A stretch of DNA of 64,000 nucleotides, taken from the NCBI GenBank assembly GCA_038025085.1, contig CM076152.1, positions 33,359,501-33,423,500 on the forward strand, read 5' to 3'. Below are positions 13,881 to 26,512 of the stretch, one piece after another; positions within the stretch are counted from its first letter, which is position 1, and the number at the start of each line of letters is the position of its first letter. Below the pieces are notes generated by a model, which worked only from the letters and a program-made list of their open reading frames with translations, was not told the origin of the DNA and made no database searches. The stretch comes from Tetragonia tetragonoides. Its lineage: Eukaryota > Streptophyta > Magnoliopsida > Caryophyllales > Aizoaceae. The translations under genes and the position numbers were made by a program.

Positions 13881-15689
13881 GAAGGACCAGTTCATTATCT
13901 CACTATTGCCTAGCTTCTGAAAGCTATTTACATCCAGCTAAAATATTGGAATCGTTAATATTAACAGTTATGTGGTATTGAATATTGATGCATATGGTTC
14001 GATAACAGATTGGACTGGTATATACACAGTTTAATGCTAGATGATCACTACCATTGGTAGTACGAGATTGATAAATGTTCTGTATTGTTTTCCCCTTCAA
14101 CCCCCCCCCCCCCACCCCACCTCCCCCCCCCCCCTGCCCCGACCTTTTTTGTTCTTTCCCGTGGGACAAGTTTAGCGTGCAGGATGCTTATTGAGTTGAC
14201 CGGGTTTCTTGACCAAGTGGAGGGAAAAATGTATTACATGGGGTTGAGCCATGGACTGGAATGCAGGTTGTTCTTCCTTTATCTTCGTCCATGGCGCCCT
14301 AGCAAGTTTATGCTTTCCGAAAAGGAAAGCTGGGCTTCTAGAATGAGCCACAACACCCCTATTTGTCTTACAGGTCTGGAACATGAAGCCTAGCCAAAGT
14401 ATGCTCCTAGCAAACCCTTTTCATATTGTCTATTTGACTATTTGCTATCTCTATATATTCTCATTTTCTTTTTCTTTGTTTTTTGAGAATCAAATCTCAC
14501 TCTCTTTTAACACTTCTTTACCATTTTTGACACTTTTTATCAGCTTAAAAGGTTTGAAAAGAACACTTTTTTTGGTCTCCCCTTTCTTCCTTTTGTTCTG
14601 CTTTATCTTTCTCTTAACTTAACCTTCCAACCGCTGTACTCATTTGCTTTGCTGATAATGCTGTAAACCAAGATATCACTGGTGTGGTGGGTCATTTGGC
14701 CTCGTTTGATTGATGGTAAGTGGGAATGGGAAAACAGGACGCGCTTGATAAATTGTACAATTGTACAATTTCATTTGATAAATATATAAGAATAAAATCT
14801 GTAACCAAAACATAAATTGGATTTGTGGGTTCAATTTGGGGCCTAGCTTCTTGAAAATATGGCGGCGAGCTTTTACCACTTGAATCTTGTGACTGGAAAC
14901 ACTGTGTGAGAGTATTTTACCTTTTTGTTAGCCAACCAGGTGCAAAAAGAATTAGCTCTACCCTAAATGGCAAATGAGTTTATGATGAAAAATAGTGGAA
15001 TTGTTTTTTCATGCGAAGTTTTTAAGCGCAATGATATTGACATTATTATCAAGTCTAGGATACTTCTACCATTTACGTATTATTATCAAGTCTAGGATAC
15101 TTCTATCATTGACATTTACTTAATTTAATAAAAATAAAAATAGATCCTCAATTATCATTACAGTGGCCCAGTGGGGTATTTTTTTTCTTTTTTTTTCATG
15201 CAAAGTTATTCAGTTGGGTACTTGGTATCTTTGTCTTATTTTAAAAATAGTGGTTTCATAAATCAATAATACTCCATAAATCGTCCTTTGGTACGAAAAG
15301 GGAAAAAGCAAAGGCTAATCATAAATCTATTGGTCGTTCTTTGGGACTCACCTGGGCCCTTACATCCCATGTGTTAGTTGCAAGCTTAAACGGACCAGCT
15401 AGCTATCATTTCCAAATTTATGCCAGCCATGTCTCCATTATTTACCCCCCAACACTTTTCTACTGCCGCTTGTTACGTTCAATTAAGTTGCTTAGCTTCA
15501 AAAGGAAGCAATTTTTCTTTTGTTCTTGATTCTTTACCTCTATGTAATGGAAAGAAAATTATTAGTGGTCCAAATCATCATCTACATTGACATACTATTA
15601 GACATTTCATCTTTGATAGCGCTATTTATGCTTTGGGGTAGCTAACAAAATCTCTAACACGACATTTATTATTAGCTAGCGAAAGAGAT
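13881..15689. other. 3' flank of the ITPase gene and intergenic sequence
   Basis: The ITPase 3' UTR presumably occupies the first few hundred bases. A C-rich tract lies at 14100-14136. A duplicated phrase TATTATCAAGTCTAGGATAC occurs twice at about 15043-15105. No gene is seen. Confidence 0.5.
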
Positions 15690-16022
15690 AAGGTGACTTT
15701 TTTTCCACTTATTTTCACTGATTCTTACCGATTAAATAAGGTTTCACTATTGATTTCCACTGATTCGGTAAGTTATTGTCATTGATTTCCACTAATTCAG
15801 TATGGTCTTTCCACTGATTCTCACTGATTCAATAAGGTCCTGCCACTGATCCTGTAAGGAGGAATGTGGATCATGCCACTGATTTTCACTGATTGAATAA
15901 GGTCATGCCAGTTATTCTCACTGATTCAGTAAGGTCTTGCTACTGATTCTCACTAATGGATTAAGGTCTTGCCACTAATTTCCACTCATTGAGTAAGGTC
16001 CAATAAAAAAAACACACTCTAA
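15690..16022. mobile_element. TIR element with CACTGATT sub-repeats, copy 1
   Basis: About ten degenerate copies of a 30-bp unit (CCACTGATTCTCACTGATTC then AGTAAGGTC) fill the body. Both ends match, in reverse orientation, the ends of the element at 36773-37175, whose terminal repeats are clearer. Non-coding. Confidence 0.65.
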
Positions 16023-16200
16023 CATGGTGTTCTTGAATTATCTTAACTGATGAATGTAAAAAGGGTGTTCCCTAAAATTAGCTTTTCAACTCAATTTATG
16101 TGTTGAAAAGTCAGAGTCAAAAGCTTTACTATTTTTGGCCTTAGAATATAATGGACTAGAGCAAATTAGCTTATAAAACTATCGGCACTTCCTATATATT

Positions 16201-16372
16201 GTGAAGTTGTCGATGGTCGTCGCACTTCAGATCTCGGGTCTAACGGAAACAACTACTATGTGAGACACTCAAAGGGGTAAGGTAAGACTGCGTACATTCG
16301 ATTCCCTACCCTACCTAAATGAGGGTCTCTTTATAGGCATTGGGGTAATGTTGATGTTGATGATGTTATGTA
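16201..16372 (+). repeat. SINE-like sequence, 3' part
   Basis: It contains GGGGTAAGGTAAGACTGCGT followed by ACATTCGATTCCCTACCCTA and ends in a TTGATGTTGATGATGTT tail. This resembles the 3' half and TTG-type tail of several plant SINE families. The 5' Pol III boxes are not clear. Confidence 0.45.
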
Positions 16373-16892
16373 CAAATTACAAGAATGTTAGGAAAACTAG
16401 ACTACACCAATTGTTATAAGAAGACTTATGAGATGTTATTAAGAGAAATGAAATGTTGCATTCACATCCCAAATAAAAGCAATCACCTTTTTTGGGTTGA
16501 GAAACGCTTATGTGATCCCACTATCCCAGCTCACCATGGGACAGGAATTGCTGAATGCATGGCAAGCTCAAATGCTCAATCCAATCACAATTAATCTTAA
16601 GAGCAGTATGGTCATTAATTCCTATCCTGAAAAAGACACATGGTGAGCCTGGGTCATGAACAATGATGAATCCTTTTGACTTTTCTTTTATTCTCTCATG
16701 GGTTGTTTACTTCAGTCTAATCTTTGGTACCCTACAAAACATGAATCTAATTCTGAGGTTGAATTTTGCATGAATCCTCCTAAATGAATGAATGATGGCC
16801 AACAAAACAGTGAGAACAATATCCAGCTTTGCTCATCCATGGAGAAAAAGAGAGAGAGGGGCCATATGTTGACATTCCAAACAATTTATAGT

Positions 16893-17010
16893 AGACTTGG
16901 CGCAATGGCAAAGAGCCGATCTATAAGGGTAACATCGAGGGTCGCCAACAAAAGGTCCCAGGTTCGAGTGTTGACTGTTGAGCACCCTGTATTCCAATTG
17001 TTGGCTTAGG
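16893..17010 (+). repeat. tRNA-related SINE head
   Basis: A-box TGGCGCAATGG (16898-16908) and B-box GGTTCGAGTG (16961-16970) are spaced as in a type 2 Pol III promoter. The sequence does not fold as a tRNA by eye and has no acceptor-stem pairing, so it is read as a SINE head rather than a tRNA gene. The 3' limit is not resolved. Confidence 0.55.
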
Positions 17011-18035
17011 GATCTCTCACATTGTCACATTGAATATTCGTTTTGCCTTCATTTTCAGCTATATTGAATTTCGAAAGCTCAAAAAACCTTTTTCACATCA
17101 CAAATATTATGGCCACCTTCATTTAAAGAGCTAACATGTTAAGGGGTTGAAGCCATTATTGTGTCTCATCCCAAAACTGTTAAAGACAGTTGTGTTTAAG
17201 TCTGTCATTTCTCTCTCTCTCTCTCCTGTTCTTAAATGATGGGTGCCTACTGCGCCATTGATAGAGACTGACTACCATGTTCACATAATTATGAATTATG
17301 AATCAACAGCAGATAAGAAAAGCTTATGGCAAAGGACAAGAATATAGCAAAAGCACCAAACCAATCAAATAGCAAAATTAATCAGGGAAAGTACTCTATA
17401 TATTAATAATGGAAAGCTCCTGTTACAATAAATCTGCAACAAACACTTCATACCCTCTGAAATGTATTTGGACATTCATAACTTTTCAAGCTATTACTTG
17501 TGTCACTTAAAGACTCACAAAAGGAGAGTAAAACAGAAAAGAAAAGAAAAGACAATAAACAAACCATTTCTATTTCCTATAAGCAAAATGGTGACTATGC
17601 AGAAACCAGGCATTTAGGGACAAACAATAGCGTTTGGTGGTTAGAGTTTTGGAAGTGGGTTTAATCTGACATAAGAAGGAACCCGGGTACAAAACAGAGG
17701 GGGGAAAAAGAAGAAACAACGCTTCTGACCGTGCTGTCATAACGAAAACTTTCTTCTTGAATGCAGCAGGCCGAGGTTGAGAAAATAGAACACAGGAGCT
17801 CGACTGAACAAAGGATATTTGAGGTTTCAGTCGAATCATATGTTGACAATGTGTAAAAAACGTACACTTGCCAAGATATGAAGAATGGGACTGTGGAAAA
17901 TGGTTTTAAGATAAAGGGTATTGACGGATCAAATGCTATATAGTGGTAAAAATCTAAGGGATGAAAAAGGAAAGGAAAGGAAAATGGAAAAAGAGAAAAA
18001 AGACTCTTTCTTGTATGAACAAATTGTTGTTGTGG
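17011..18035. other. 3' flank of the pectate lyase gene
   Basis: Contains the pectate lyase 3' UTR (on the - strand, just below 18036) and a short (CT)n at about 17212-17224. No other gene is seen. Confidence 0.5.
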
Positions 18036-19893
18036 CTAGCATTGGCGGCCCCTGCGACAGGATAGAGGACCGGCATTAGAAGTGATTGCTGCAACCATTG
18101 AAGATGACTTAGCACCCAAGCTTGAGGCTTTTGCATAGCTAGCTGAGGCTCCGGCACCAGATGGGGTGAAGTAGGCACCATTGAGCATGAGGTCCCCCTC
18201 GGACCTCCAATTCCAACCCTTCCAGTGTCCTGCAGCTGTGTCCACGCGCTTTGTGACCTAAAATGCAACCCCATATAAGTCATCTCCACATTCAACTATC
18301 ACAGAACATATGCAATGTGAACTCAAATATTCCATGAAATCTTATGTAATGTAACTGGTATTCAGTGCAAAACAAAGGAGGCTTTGTCAGCAAGGAATTT
18401 ACCTCCTTTGCAAAACGGTTAGCAGGGGCAAGGTATCTGTTCCCCTGGCTGTTGATGGTGGGGGCTGCACTTCCACCAATGGCATACATTTCCCAGTGGG
18501 TGTAGTCATTGTTCACGACGTGGAAATAACCATGGCGACACCTGCAAAATTTACGGTTGTAGTGAATTAATGATTTGTCAACCACTTACTAGTGACCCTT
18601 CATAGACCTGTTCGGATCCATTTGGAAAAATTGTCATTTTGTTTACTAAAATACTCTGTAAAATATAATTGATGGTACTGAGTAAAATGCTAGCTTATTG
18701 GAACAAATTGGATTGTGTGGATTACAAAACTGTGAGAAGAAATAGATATCATATAGAACTGACAAACAACTCTAAAAATTGAAACAGAGTTTTGACTTAT
18801 TTTCTGTTTGCTGTGGTTAATATCCAGTGCAAATAATTTTGTGTACCATAAGGGGAATTACTGTGGCTTGTACCATAGTACTAGCTAAAGCTGTGTAGTA
18901 CCTTGGCATTCTCTGGATGAGCCCTTTACCAAAATGGTTGAAAGCAATTGTTACTTGCATTTGCTTGTCTTTCTCATAGGAATCACTGTGTCCCAACAGC
19001 ATCACCTGGTTTACATTGCATGAAAGATCTCAGCCTTTCTACCAACAAGGGAACCAATTTAAAGAAGAAGATTTAAAGATAAATTGCAGAACCAATACCT
19101 CATTATGGTGGGCAAAGTGATTGTTGGAAATAGTGATGGCAGTTGAGCCCATGATAGCATCCACAAGGCCATCAGCACAGTGGGAGAGCGAATTGTGATC
19201 AATCCAAACATGACTTGCTCCAAAGAGTGAGACGCCATCTCCATCAGCCATTGTCCTCCATCCAAAATGAGAAGGGGAACTCCTCACCATAGCATTTCCT
19301 GTGGGTTTGCAGTCATGGATGTGGATGCCGTGGATAATGATGTTTGTCACAAATTGAATCGTGATGCAAGCTCCATTAGCAATGTGGACATTGACGCCAC
19401 GGCCATCAATTGTCTTGAAGCTGTTCATTATAAGCTCCTGCTTCAACCGGATCACCATGTCACGCTGGAACACGATCCAGAGAGGCTCCTCCTGGATGAC
19501 TGCATGACGAAGAGTGCCTGGCCTGGGGTTGACAGCGTCATCATCACCAGCATCTGTGACTACATAGAAGCGGCCATTCCGACCACCAATAGCATTTCTT
19601 CCAAAGCCAATACCACAGTCAGCTAGGCGCTTGCGGTTTTTCATCCAGTTGTGATCACAACGCCAGCAATCATCAATCGGATTCCCTGTCCCACATGAGA
19701 AATAACCCAGCTTCCTCCTCTCAGTGCTGTTCCGAATACTCCTGCATATTTGGATACAATATCAGTAATAGTGCCAACTACATCTATGGGTTTCAGACAT
19801 TATTTTTAGTTGTGGTTTACAAATATGATTAGCTATGTAAATAATGAGTATATACCCTTAGAAATGATTATGCAATATAATTATCTTGTTTCT

Positions 19894-19942
<49 letters not shown>

Positions 19943-22904
19943 CGATTAAAGGTGATATATATAACATTTCCCATAAAGATAAAGGTACATGCTTCCTCTG
20001 TTGTCTACACCTTATGCTCTGAAGCTTTTAAGGTCAGTAGCCAAATACCAAATCCTAACAGGACCTCAAAATAAGTCATAAAAACAGGTGAAATCAGGGA
20101 ACCTTTACTTCTTTGGAGCCAAAGGTTAACCATGGATACAATTACAAATGACAAACACAACATCAAGTGTAGACAAGTTTCACATGTATTGTCACATTAT
20201 CTACTCTACTATGTAAGATTGCTGCTGTTCATTACAGATTTGGCATAATCTGTTATCGGTAGGGTGAACAAGGTTCTGTTGGACTAAAGTAAGAAAAAGC
20301 TCCAGTTGAGATGACAAATAATAAGTTAGAAATCTACTCCAGTAATATAATCGCAGACTTTATGCCACTTTAGCAGCATAAATTCCAGAACAAGGATGAT
20401 CTCGAGAATGTGTTTTCTTCATCCAGACACAAGCTAATACAAACACATCTTTACAGCTACTGCTAGTCCAATACGCAATTAGGGAATTGATTCCTAGTTC
20501 CCTCGACCTTATTCCAATGAACTGAGTAACAGTTTAAAATAGGAGTAGTAAGATTCACATATGCAGATTCACATGTTCCAGAAGAAAGGTGCCCTGTACC
20601 TGAAATCTAAATCTTTCGTCCAAATTTAGGGCGTGAAACATAGAATAAGAATCTAGCAAGGAAAGCATAATGTGGATAATAAATGGATGATATTAAACCC
20701 ATGACAGTTGTAGATGCCAAAATCACAAACGTACTAGCAGAAACATCATGGTCCATATACACTCATTGAAACTGAGAAAGGCATTTTACGTGAACAATGC
20801 AAAGGCAACTTAAGAATGATCACTTATGTCCACGCCGAATAATTAGGTGAATGCATGATGACATGAACATCATTTATTTAATGGCAATGAGACCCTCTAA
20901 ATATGTACAGTTTTGCATGCCAAAACCTTAATTAATAAATCAACAAGAAACCCAGATTAATAAGAATTCTGCACATTAACAAGAAACCCAGATTGTGAGA
21001 GGAGAGACACGCACATGTGAACCATGGAAACAACCTCTTCTGGATCAGCAACAGCATGCTCATTTAACACATCAACATCCTCCAACCTGAAACATCAAAA
21101 CAAAAATGCACCTCCATTAAAAACCCATCAACAAAAAAAACCATTCAATCAATTATTTTTCCAAAATTAGACAAACAAACAGGTTAATGCAGTTACCATC
21201 CACATGGTTGCAATCAGAAATGGTCGATTTCCCACCATTAAAGAACATTCTACTCTCAAATTTACCCACATTGAATGATCTGACGGTGACATCCCTCTTA
21301 TCTTAACCCATATCCACGGCCTAAAACCCAGAAAAACCCAGATTTTCCATCATTAAAGCACACTCTAATCTAGAATCTACCACATTGAATGAGGTGACTG
21401 TGACTGACACCCTCTTAAGCTTAACCCATACGAGGTCTAAAACCCCAGATTTTCCACCATCAAAGCACATTCTAAGCGCACATTGAATAAGTGACGGTGA
21501 CTGACACCCTCTTTGCCTAACCCATAATTGACCCATTTTAGGAAATTCCCTCATTCAATTCAATTAACACAAAACCCAACCCCCAAAAACGCCCAAAATA
21601 AAGGAAGGGTAATTTCGTCATATTTTAATGGACCGACATTTATGATTTATCCACTACAGCACCACATAAAAACAAAAGGCACGAAGTACAGTGCAGATTG
21701 CTACAGGACTCAAGATGGTGGTGCGGTTTCTGTGCTTTTTTCATTAGTTGAGGAGAGACAAAATGAACCGTCGGCGGGAAGTACAAATTTTGTACTCGTA
21801 TATACAATTGGGAGGTTTGGGACATTTTAGCATCATAATATAATTTGACGAACATACCCATCAGATGCTAATTTGTGAGGGGCATAAAGGGGAATGTTAG
21901 GAGAGAGAAAATAAAATAGGGGCAACAAATTTTTTGAAGTTTCATTTTTCTAAACTGTGAAAAAAAGGCGAAAACTGAAAAGGGGAACGGAATCCAAAGA
22001 AAGGACGTTAACCGTAAACGAAATAAACGGACCAGATTCAGGAGAGGGAGGGAAGTTAAATCTGAAATTTTAACGGTTGGTGTTCGTTGATACTAGTAAA
22101 TTGCAGAGATATTAACGGTTGTGATTTATTTTTCGAGAATGAGAATATACGACTTTGACGTCTACGAATTTAACGAACAACAGTCAAACGAACGAAATAA
22201 ATAAATGAAAAGAGAAAAACAGAAAAAAAGGAAAAAGAAGTACTGAAAAATTTGTACTAGTAAAAACTTACTTTTCCGCCACTGTTGTGTTCTTCGAGCT
22301 CTGCAACTTCTCTGTTTCTGTAGACCTGTAAATAAATTTCACCGACACTTAACGAACAGCATGAAACACTAACAGTCACATTTGAAAAAGAAAATAGTCA
22401 AAATACCCCATAATTTAGGGCTTTATGAGGCCGAAACACAGAGGTCAAAATTTTGTGTAAATGGAGGTAATTTTACTAACATTGCACGAAATTAAAACGA
22501 AAACACCTTTGTATTTCAAATTTCAAAAAAAAACGAAGAAACTCAATAAGTTAGGGTTTCATGAGCTCGAAATAACAGAGCTCATAATTTGTGGAAAAGG
22601 AAGTGATTTAACTAACAGTACAAGAAATTAAAACAGAACTGAAGGGAAATTCCACTTTTTAAGTCAAATTTAAGCCGTTCAAAACACAATGCAGCTAAAT
22701 TCCTGTGACAAAATCAAAATCCCCTAAATTTCGCTTCCTTGAACAGCTTTTCTCGCTCAATTTCGCAGAGAGAGAGAAAGAGAGTTACCGAGGTAGAGAG
22801 AGGTCAGAGGAGCGTACAGCGGCAACAACAGCAACAAAGAGAAGAAGAACCAAAAGCGAAGAGAGAGAAACAAGCAAGGTTTTCTTAGAAGGAGTAACCG
22901 CCAT
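18036..22904 (-). CDS. Secreted pectate lyase (polysaccharide lyase family 1)
   Basis: Predicted to cleave de-esterified homogalacturonan in the cell wall by calcium-dependent beta-elimination. Exons on the - strand: 22904-22789, 22325-22272, 21086-21015, 19741-19099, 19005-18902, 18541-18403, 18257-18036. All junctions are GT-AG and the total is 1350 nt, giving 449 aa, a normal length for plant enzymes. Residues 1-31 form a signal peptide (basic KK, then a Leu/Val-rich core ending VAVVAAV). An N-terminal pectate-lyase segment follows ([40 protein letters not shown]). The catalytic beta-helix carries [36 protein letters not shown], and [20 protein letters not shown] with the conserved arginines. 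The C-terminus is [20 protein letters not shown], ending CRRGRQC. Potential N-glycosylation sites are NTT (51-53) and NST. The start is the ATG in an AACAATGGCG context, downstream of a TATA box. No defect is seen. Confidence 0.96.
19895..19940. repeat. Long poly-T tract in a pectate lyase intron
   Basis: About 45 consecutive T on the + strand, which is poly-A in the sense of the gene. It lies in the third intron, about 150 bp upstream of the exon 4 acceptor in gene orientation. Confidence 0.95.
21228..21526. repeat. Three-copy minisatellite in a pectate lyase intron
   Basis: Three diverged copies of a roughly 100-bp unit at 21228-21342, 21343-21450 and 21451-21526. Shared phrases are TTTTCCACCAT, CACATTGAAT, GACGGTGACTGACACCCTCT and TAACCCATA. 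It lies in the second intron, between the leader exons. Confidence 0.85.
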
Positions 22905-23050
22905 TGTTGTTCTGTTAAAAGTTCTTTCTTCTTCTTCTTCTCGAAAAATTAGGAGAGAGAAAAAGAAGAGAGGAATGGGGGAAGAGGTAGCAGAGAGAGA
23001 GAGAGTGAGACAGAGGGAAAGAGACAGAGAAGCGGTCTAACGAAACGACT

Positions 23051-23060
23051 CTTTTTATAG
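23051..23060 (-). promoter_or_regulatory. TATA box of the pectate lyase gene
   Basis: CTATAAAAAG on the - strand, about 147 bp upstream of the start codon. The leader between them is purine-rich on the + strand (CT-rich in gene sense), with several (GA)n runs, a common plant core-promoter and leader composition. Confidence 0.7.
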
Positions 23061-23872
23061 ACTCAAAAATGAAAATAAAAATGAAAAGAAATAAATTGTA
23101 GGAGAGGGAAAATAAATTAAATTAGAAGAGTGAGTGTGTGAAAAAAAAAAACGTACTGCTTTTTACAGTGTTACTAGTCTTTAGTCTTTACTATCCTCTT
23201 GTTTGTTTAATTACTATTGCTATCCCCTTTTGTTGTAACCACTTTTACTATTTTCTTGTCAATAATCATCTTCCAATTGGAAATTTAATTTAACCCTGGT
23301 TTATCTGACCATACCCTATAACTCAAACTTAGACAAATTAAAGTAAAAGAAAAAAAAAATACAATGCAAGTACACATGTACAAATTAAAGTTTGATAATG
23401 CACTTTAAATTTAGTTTATTATGTTTAGATTTTGCGTTTCTTTTTTTCTTTTTATCACAGATTTTGTGTTTCTGATACTAGTTGTATGGAATAAATGTTA
23501 ATTTGGTCGTTAGTTGCTAATGTCTCTATTAAATTGTATGACTTATACAAGAAATTTAGGTTTTGATATTGGTATGTATACATTATTTGGGTAATTAATA
23601 GCATCTGTTAAAATTGAATTAGCATGAAGGAGAGTATAATTGTTAGAGGTTTAACAACTATGGTTAAACACATAATTCACGAGAAGAGTAAGGTAAATCA
23701 ATACATTGAGGAGGAGATACCAACTAAGAAGAGTCCCTTTGAGAATCACTAATATATCATTTATTTGCAAGATACTAGTTTAACAAACATGAAACTCAAA
23801 AAATGTTTATTTCATTTCCAATCTGAAACTTATGGAACTATTGAATTTATGGGATAAAATTCCTCCCTTTTA
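23061..23872. other. Pectate lyase upstream region and intergenic
   Basis: AT-rich, with no ORF or repeat I can support. The proximal part presumably holds the pectate lyase promoter. Confidence 0.5.
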
Positions 23873-24071
23873 CCAAAAGGGTGCCCCTGTTCTCTTCAAC
23901 GGAATCGTGCGGGACGGTGAGAAACGGAACGGATTGAAACAGAACAGATTGGAACGGAACGGAATGGAACGGCGCGACGCGTATAATTCAAAAATATGTA
24001 AGACAAAATGAAGTAAAGAATGCGGCGTGGAGCGATGCAACATGAAAACGACGAAAAGAACAGGGCCTAAG
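23873..24071. mobile_element. TIR element with GGAACGG sub-repeats, copy 1
   Basis: The ends GTGCCCCTGTTCTCTTC and GAAAAGAACAGGGCC are inverted repeats. The body has runs of GAAACGGAACGGATTGAAAC type. Related sequences are at about 46395-46575 (opposite orientation) and 53755-53945. The target duplication is not clear. Confidence 0.6.
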
Positions 24072-24164
24072 TTATTTGCTACAAATATTATCTACAATGT
24101 GTGACAAACATATTGACATCTTAATTTATAAGTCGCTTTACCAATCTGATGATGGCATCTAAAT

Positions 24165-25214
24165 TAGGGGTGAGTATGGGTGGGTACTCGCCTAAAATAT
24201 CTGGAACTGATACTGTAATCGGTTACTACGGGTCCTGAAATTTGGGAACTGGTACTGAAACTGGTTACCATGGATCCTGAAATCTGGGAATTGGTACTGG
24301 AACTATCGGGTACCGATTCCGGGACCAAGTACCCATTTCCACTTTTTCATAGACTTTTTTGTTCTCTTTTTTCCCCAAAACTTAATATTATGTTATACAA
24401 CTCTCTTTGATAAACCATATATTACTAAAATTTACCTAATATCATTATATTAGAACCCAAAACGAAAATACAAAAACAATAATTAATAAAACTCAATGCC
24501 ACATCAAAGTATGAAACTCATAAACTGGATCTTGAAACTGGTCCTGCTGGGTATCCGGCGGGTACCTGGTCCCAAAAGCTGGTACCCGGAACTGGTATTG
24601 GTTCCAACCAGTTCCTAAATTCTGGAACTAGAACTGGTCCCGGTGGGACTGGTTCCAAGTCTGGACCCGCCGGTAGGGCTGTTCAAAAGAATCCGTATCT
24701 GAGCATCCGATCCGAAAATCCGAAAATCCGATCCGAAAATATCCAAAAAAGCGGATATCCGAATTTTCGGATATCCGAAATTTCGGATACGGGTTCGGAT
24801 ATCAACTTTGAAAATTTCGAATATCCGAAATATCCGAAAAATCGTATTTTCGGATATTCTTCGGATATTTCGGATACGGATATCCAAAATATCCGAAATA
24901 TCCGAAACTATCCGAAAAATATCTATTTTTTTTGGATTTTATGTATAAATTTTGGATACTTTCGGATTCGAATATCCGAAATATCCAAAAATATCCGAAA
25001 TATCCGAAAAATAACCAATTTAAAGTCAATTAAAATAGAAAAAAATTAAGTTTTTCGGATATCGGATATCCGAGTATTCGTATCCGAAATTTCGGATATC
25101 CGATACGGGTTCGAACATCAAAATTCACTATCCGAAATATGAACAGCCCTACCGGCCGGGTCATGACCAGTTCCAGATCCAAAATCAAATACTTGGTCCC
25201 GTTGCTCACCCCAA
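24165..25214. mobile_element. hAT-type element with 8-bp target duplication
   Basis: A perfect ATCTAAAT duplication flanks it (24157-24164 and 25215-25222). The terminal repeat is TAGGGGTGAG at the left and CTCACCCCAA at the right. The body has many GGTACTGGAACTGGTTCC-like sub-repeats. It is interrupted by another element at 24674-25151. No transposase ORF, so non-autonomous. Confidence 0.85.
24674..25151. mobile_element. Nested TIR element with ATATCCGAAA sub-repeats
   Basis: The terminal inverted repeats TAGGGCTGTTCA and TGAACAGCCCTA are perfect over 12 bp. Flanks CCCGCCGG and CCGGCCGG match at 7 of 8 bases, consistent with an 8-bp hAT duplication. The body is dozens of TCGGATATCCGAAA-type palindromic repeats. 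A decayed relative lies near 46585-46860. Confidence 0.82.
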
Positions 25215-25222
25215 ATCTAAAT

Positions 25223-26512
25223 AATATGTAAGATTTTCCAAATCACACTATCGAAATTGAATGGTGTAACTACTAATATCATAACCGATAAAAATCATAA
25301 TCCAACTTACCCAAAATATGAACTACTACTTCAAAACAAAAGGTCTCTTATAAGGGCGTCTTAAGGTAAAGGTCTCTTTATAACTAAGTATAACGTAAAC
25401 ACGATGTCATATTTGTTAGAGGTTGCCTCACCTTGAACCGCCTCATACGAGTTTTTGTATTCCACATTATGAAGGTCTTTCGCCTTCGCTATCCTAGAAA
25501 TAATAGAATGGATAAAAATTACTCCGTACTTAGGAAACAACAAACCACAAATAGTAAACAACGTTTTCGACTATGGTTGGGTATTTTACTCCAAATGCCT
25601 AACCGTAACAACCGCTCAACTAATTACAACAGCTTTTTAAGGATTTTAATTATTTTTATTTGTTTTTTGAAGAGCCTTAAGTTTTAACACTGGGACTGCA
25701 ATGCCAATAAGGCTGTATAAATGATCTGTGCCACCGACGGAGGTCACGTGACACGCGACACGTGTCAGAATCACGCCTTACCCTGTGTAGTGGGGTCCTT
25801 TTATCAATAGAATTTTCTCTTTTCTTTTTTCTTTTTTTTTAACGCAATATTTGTGTTTTTCTTTGTTTACTGAGTAGTTTAATATTTTCACACAATCTGA
25901 CAAAATCTCAACGAACTTTTATCACTTTTTAACCTGGGAAGGCCCATTGGGCCAAGGTGAATTGTGGGATGAATGCCATGTCAGCAAGCCGTTAGGGATT
26001 CGGGACGTTGGGGGCGTTATTTGTTTGTCTGTATGGCAAAATTTGGTGGAAACGGGAAAATTCCCTAACAAACAGACCCTAAAAAGTTCACACTTCACAC
26101 CAGCCTAACAAAGTCATTATTAATTTGTTTTTTATTTTGTTTTGTTTTGTTTTGTTGTTTATTACTACTAATAAATTTGGCTGATTTTTCACAACATAGA
26201 AACTTTCTAATCGACACTCTTTTATATTTATTTTTTTGGTTTTCTTTTGGCATAACAAAGTACTATTATTATCAATATTTCTAATTTAACTCAAACAATG
26301 ACTTCAAATTAAATATGTCAAATGGCTAAGAGATTTGGTGTTTGAACCATTTTAGATTTCGAATCAGAATGAGTTGATTTTGGGCCAAATTATTTTGTTT
26401 AATTATATTTTCAAGTTGGGGTTGTAAATTGAACGTGGAACCAACAAAACGGGTCTGATCCGACTCATATTAGTTTTTAACATAATTTAGTACATTTTTA
26501 TGTATTTACAAT
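25223..26512. other. Intergenic
   Basis: No gene is seen. About 25339-25460 is a short repeat related to 38840-38972 (GGTCTCTTAT at one end, GCCTCAT(A/T)(C/T)GAGTTTTTG at the other). A CACGTG-containing G-box-like CGACACGTGTCA lies at about 25757-25768, with no gene attached. Confidence 0.5.

Noticed and set aside
14085..14393. 102-codon frame with poly-Pro
   Set aside because: Open because of the C-rich tract in the ITPase 3' flank; no conserved feature.
15690..16022. CRISPR-like array of about 30-bp repeats
   Set aside because: Repeats are degenerate and contiguous, with no unique spacers; the ends match a TIR element elsewhere in the window.
16893..17010. tRNA gene
   Set aside because: A and B boxes are present but no acceptor or anticodon stem pairing is visible; better explained as a SINE head.
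19267..19626. 119-codon frame on the + strand
   Set aside because: Lies antisense within pectate lyase exon 4, whose protein is clearly conserved.
25009..25029. Long Ile/Arg/Phe-rich frames around 24615-25029
   Set aside because: Artefacts of TCGGATATCCGAAA repeats in the nested TIR element.
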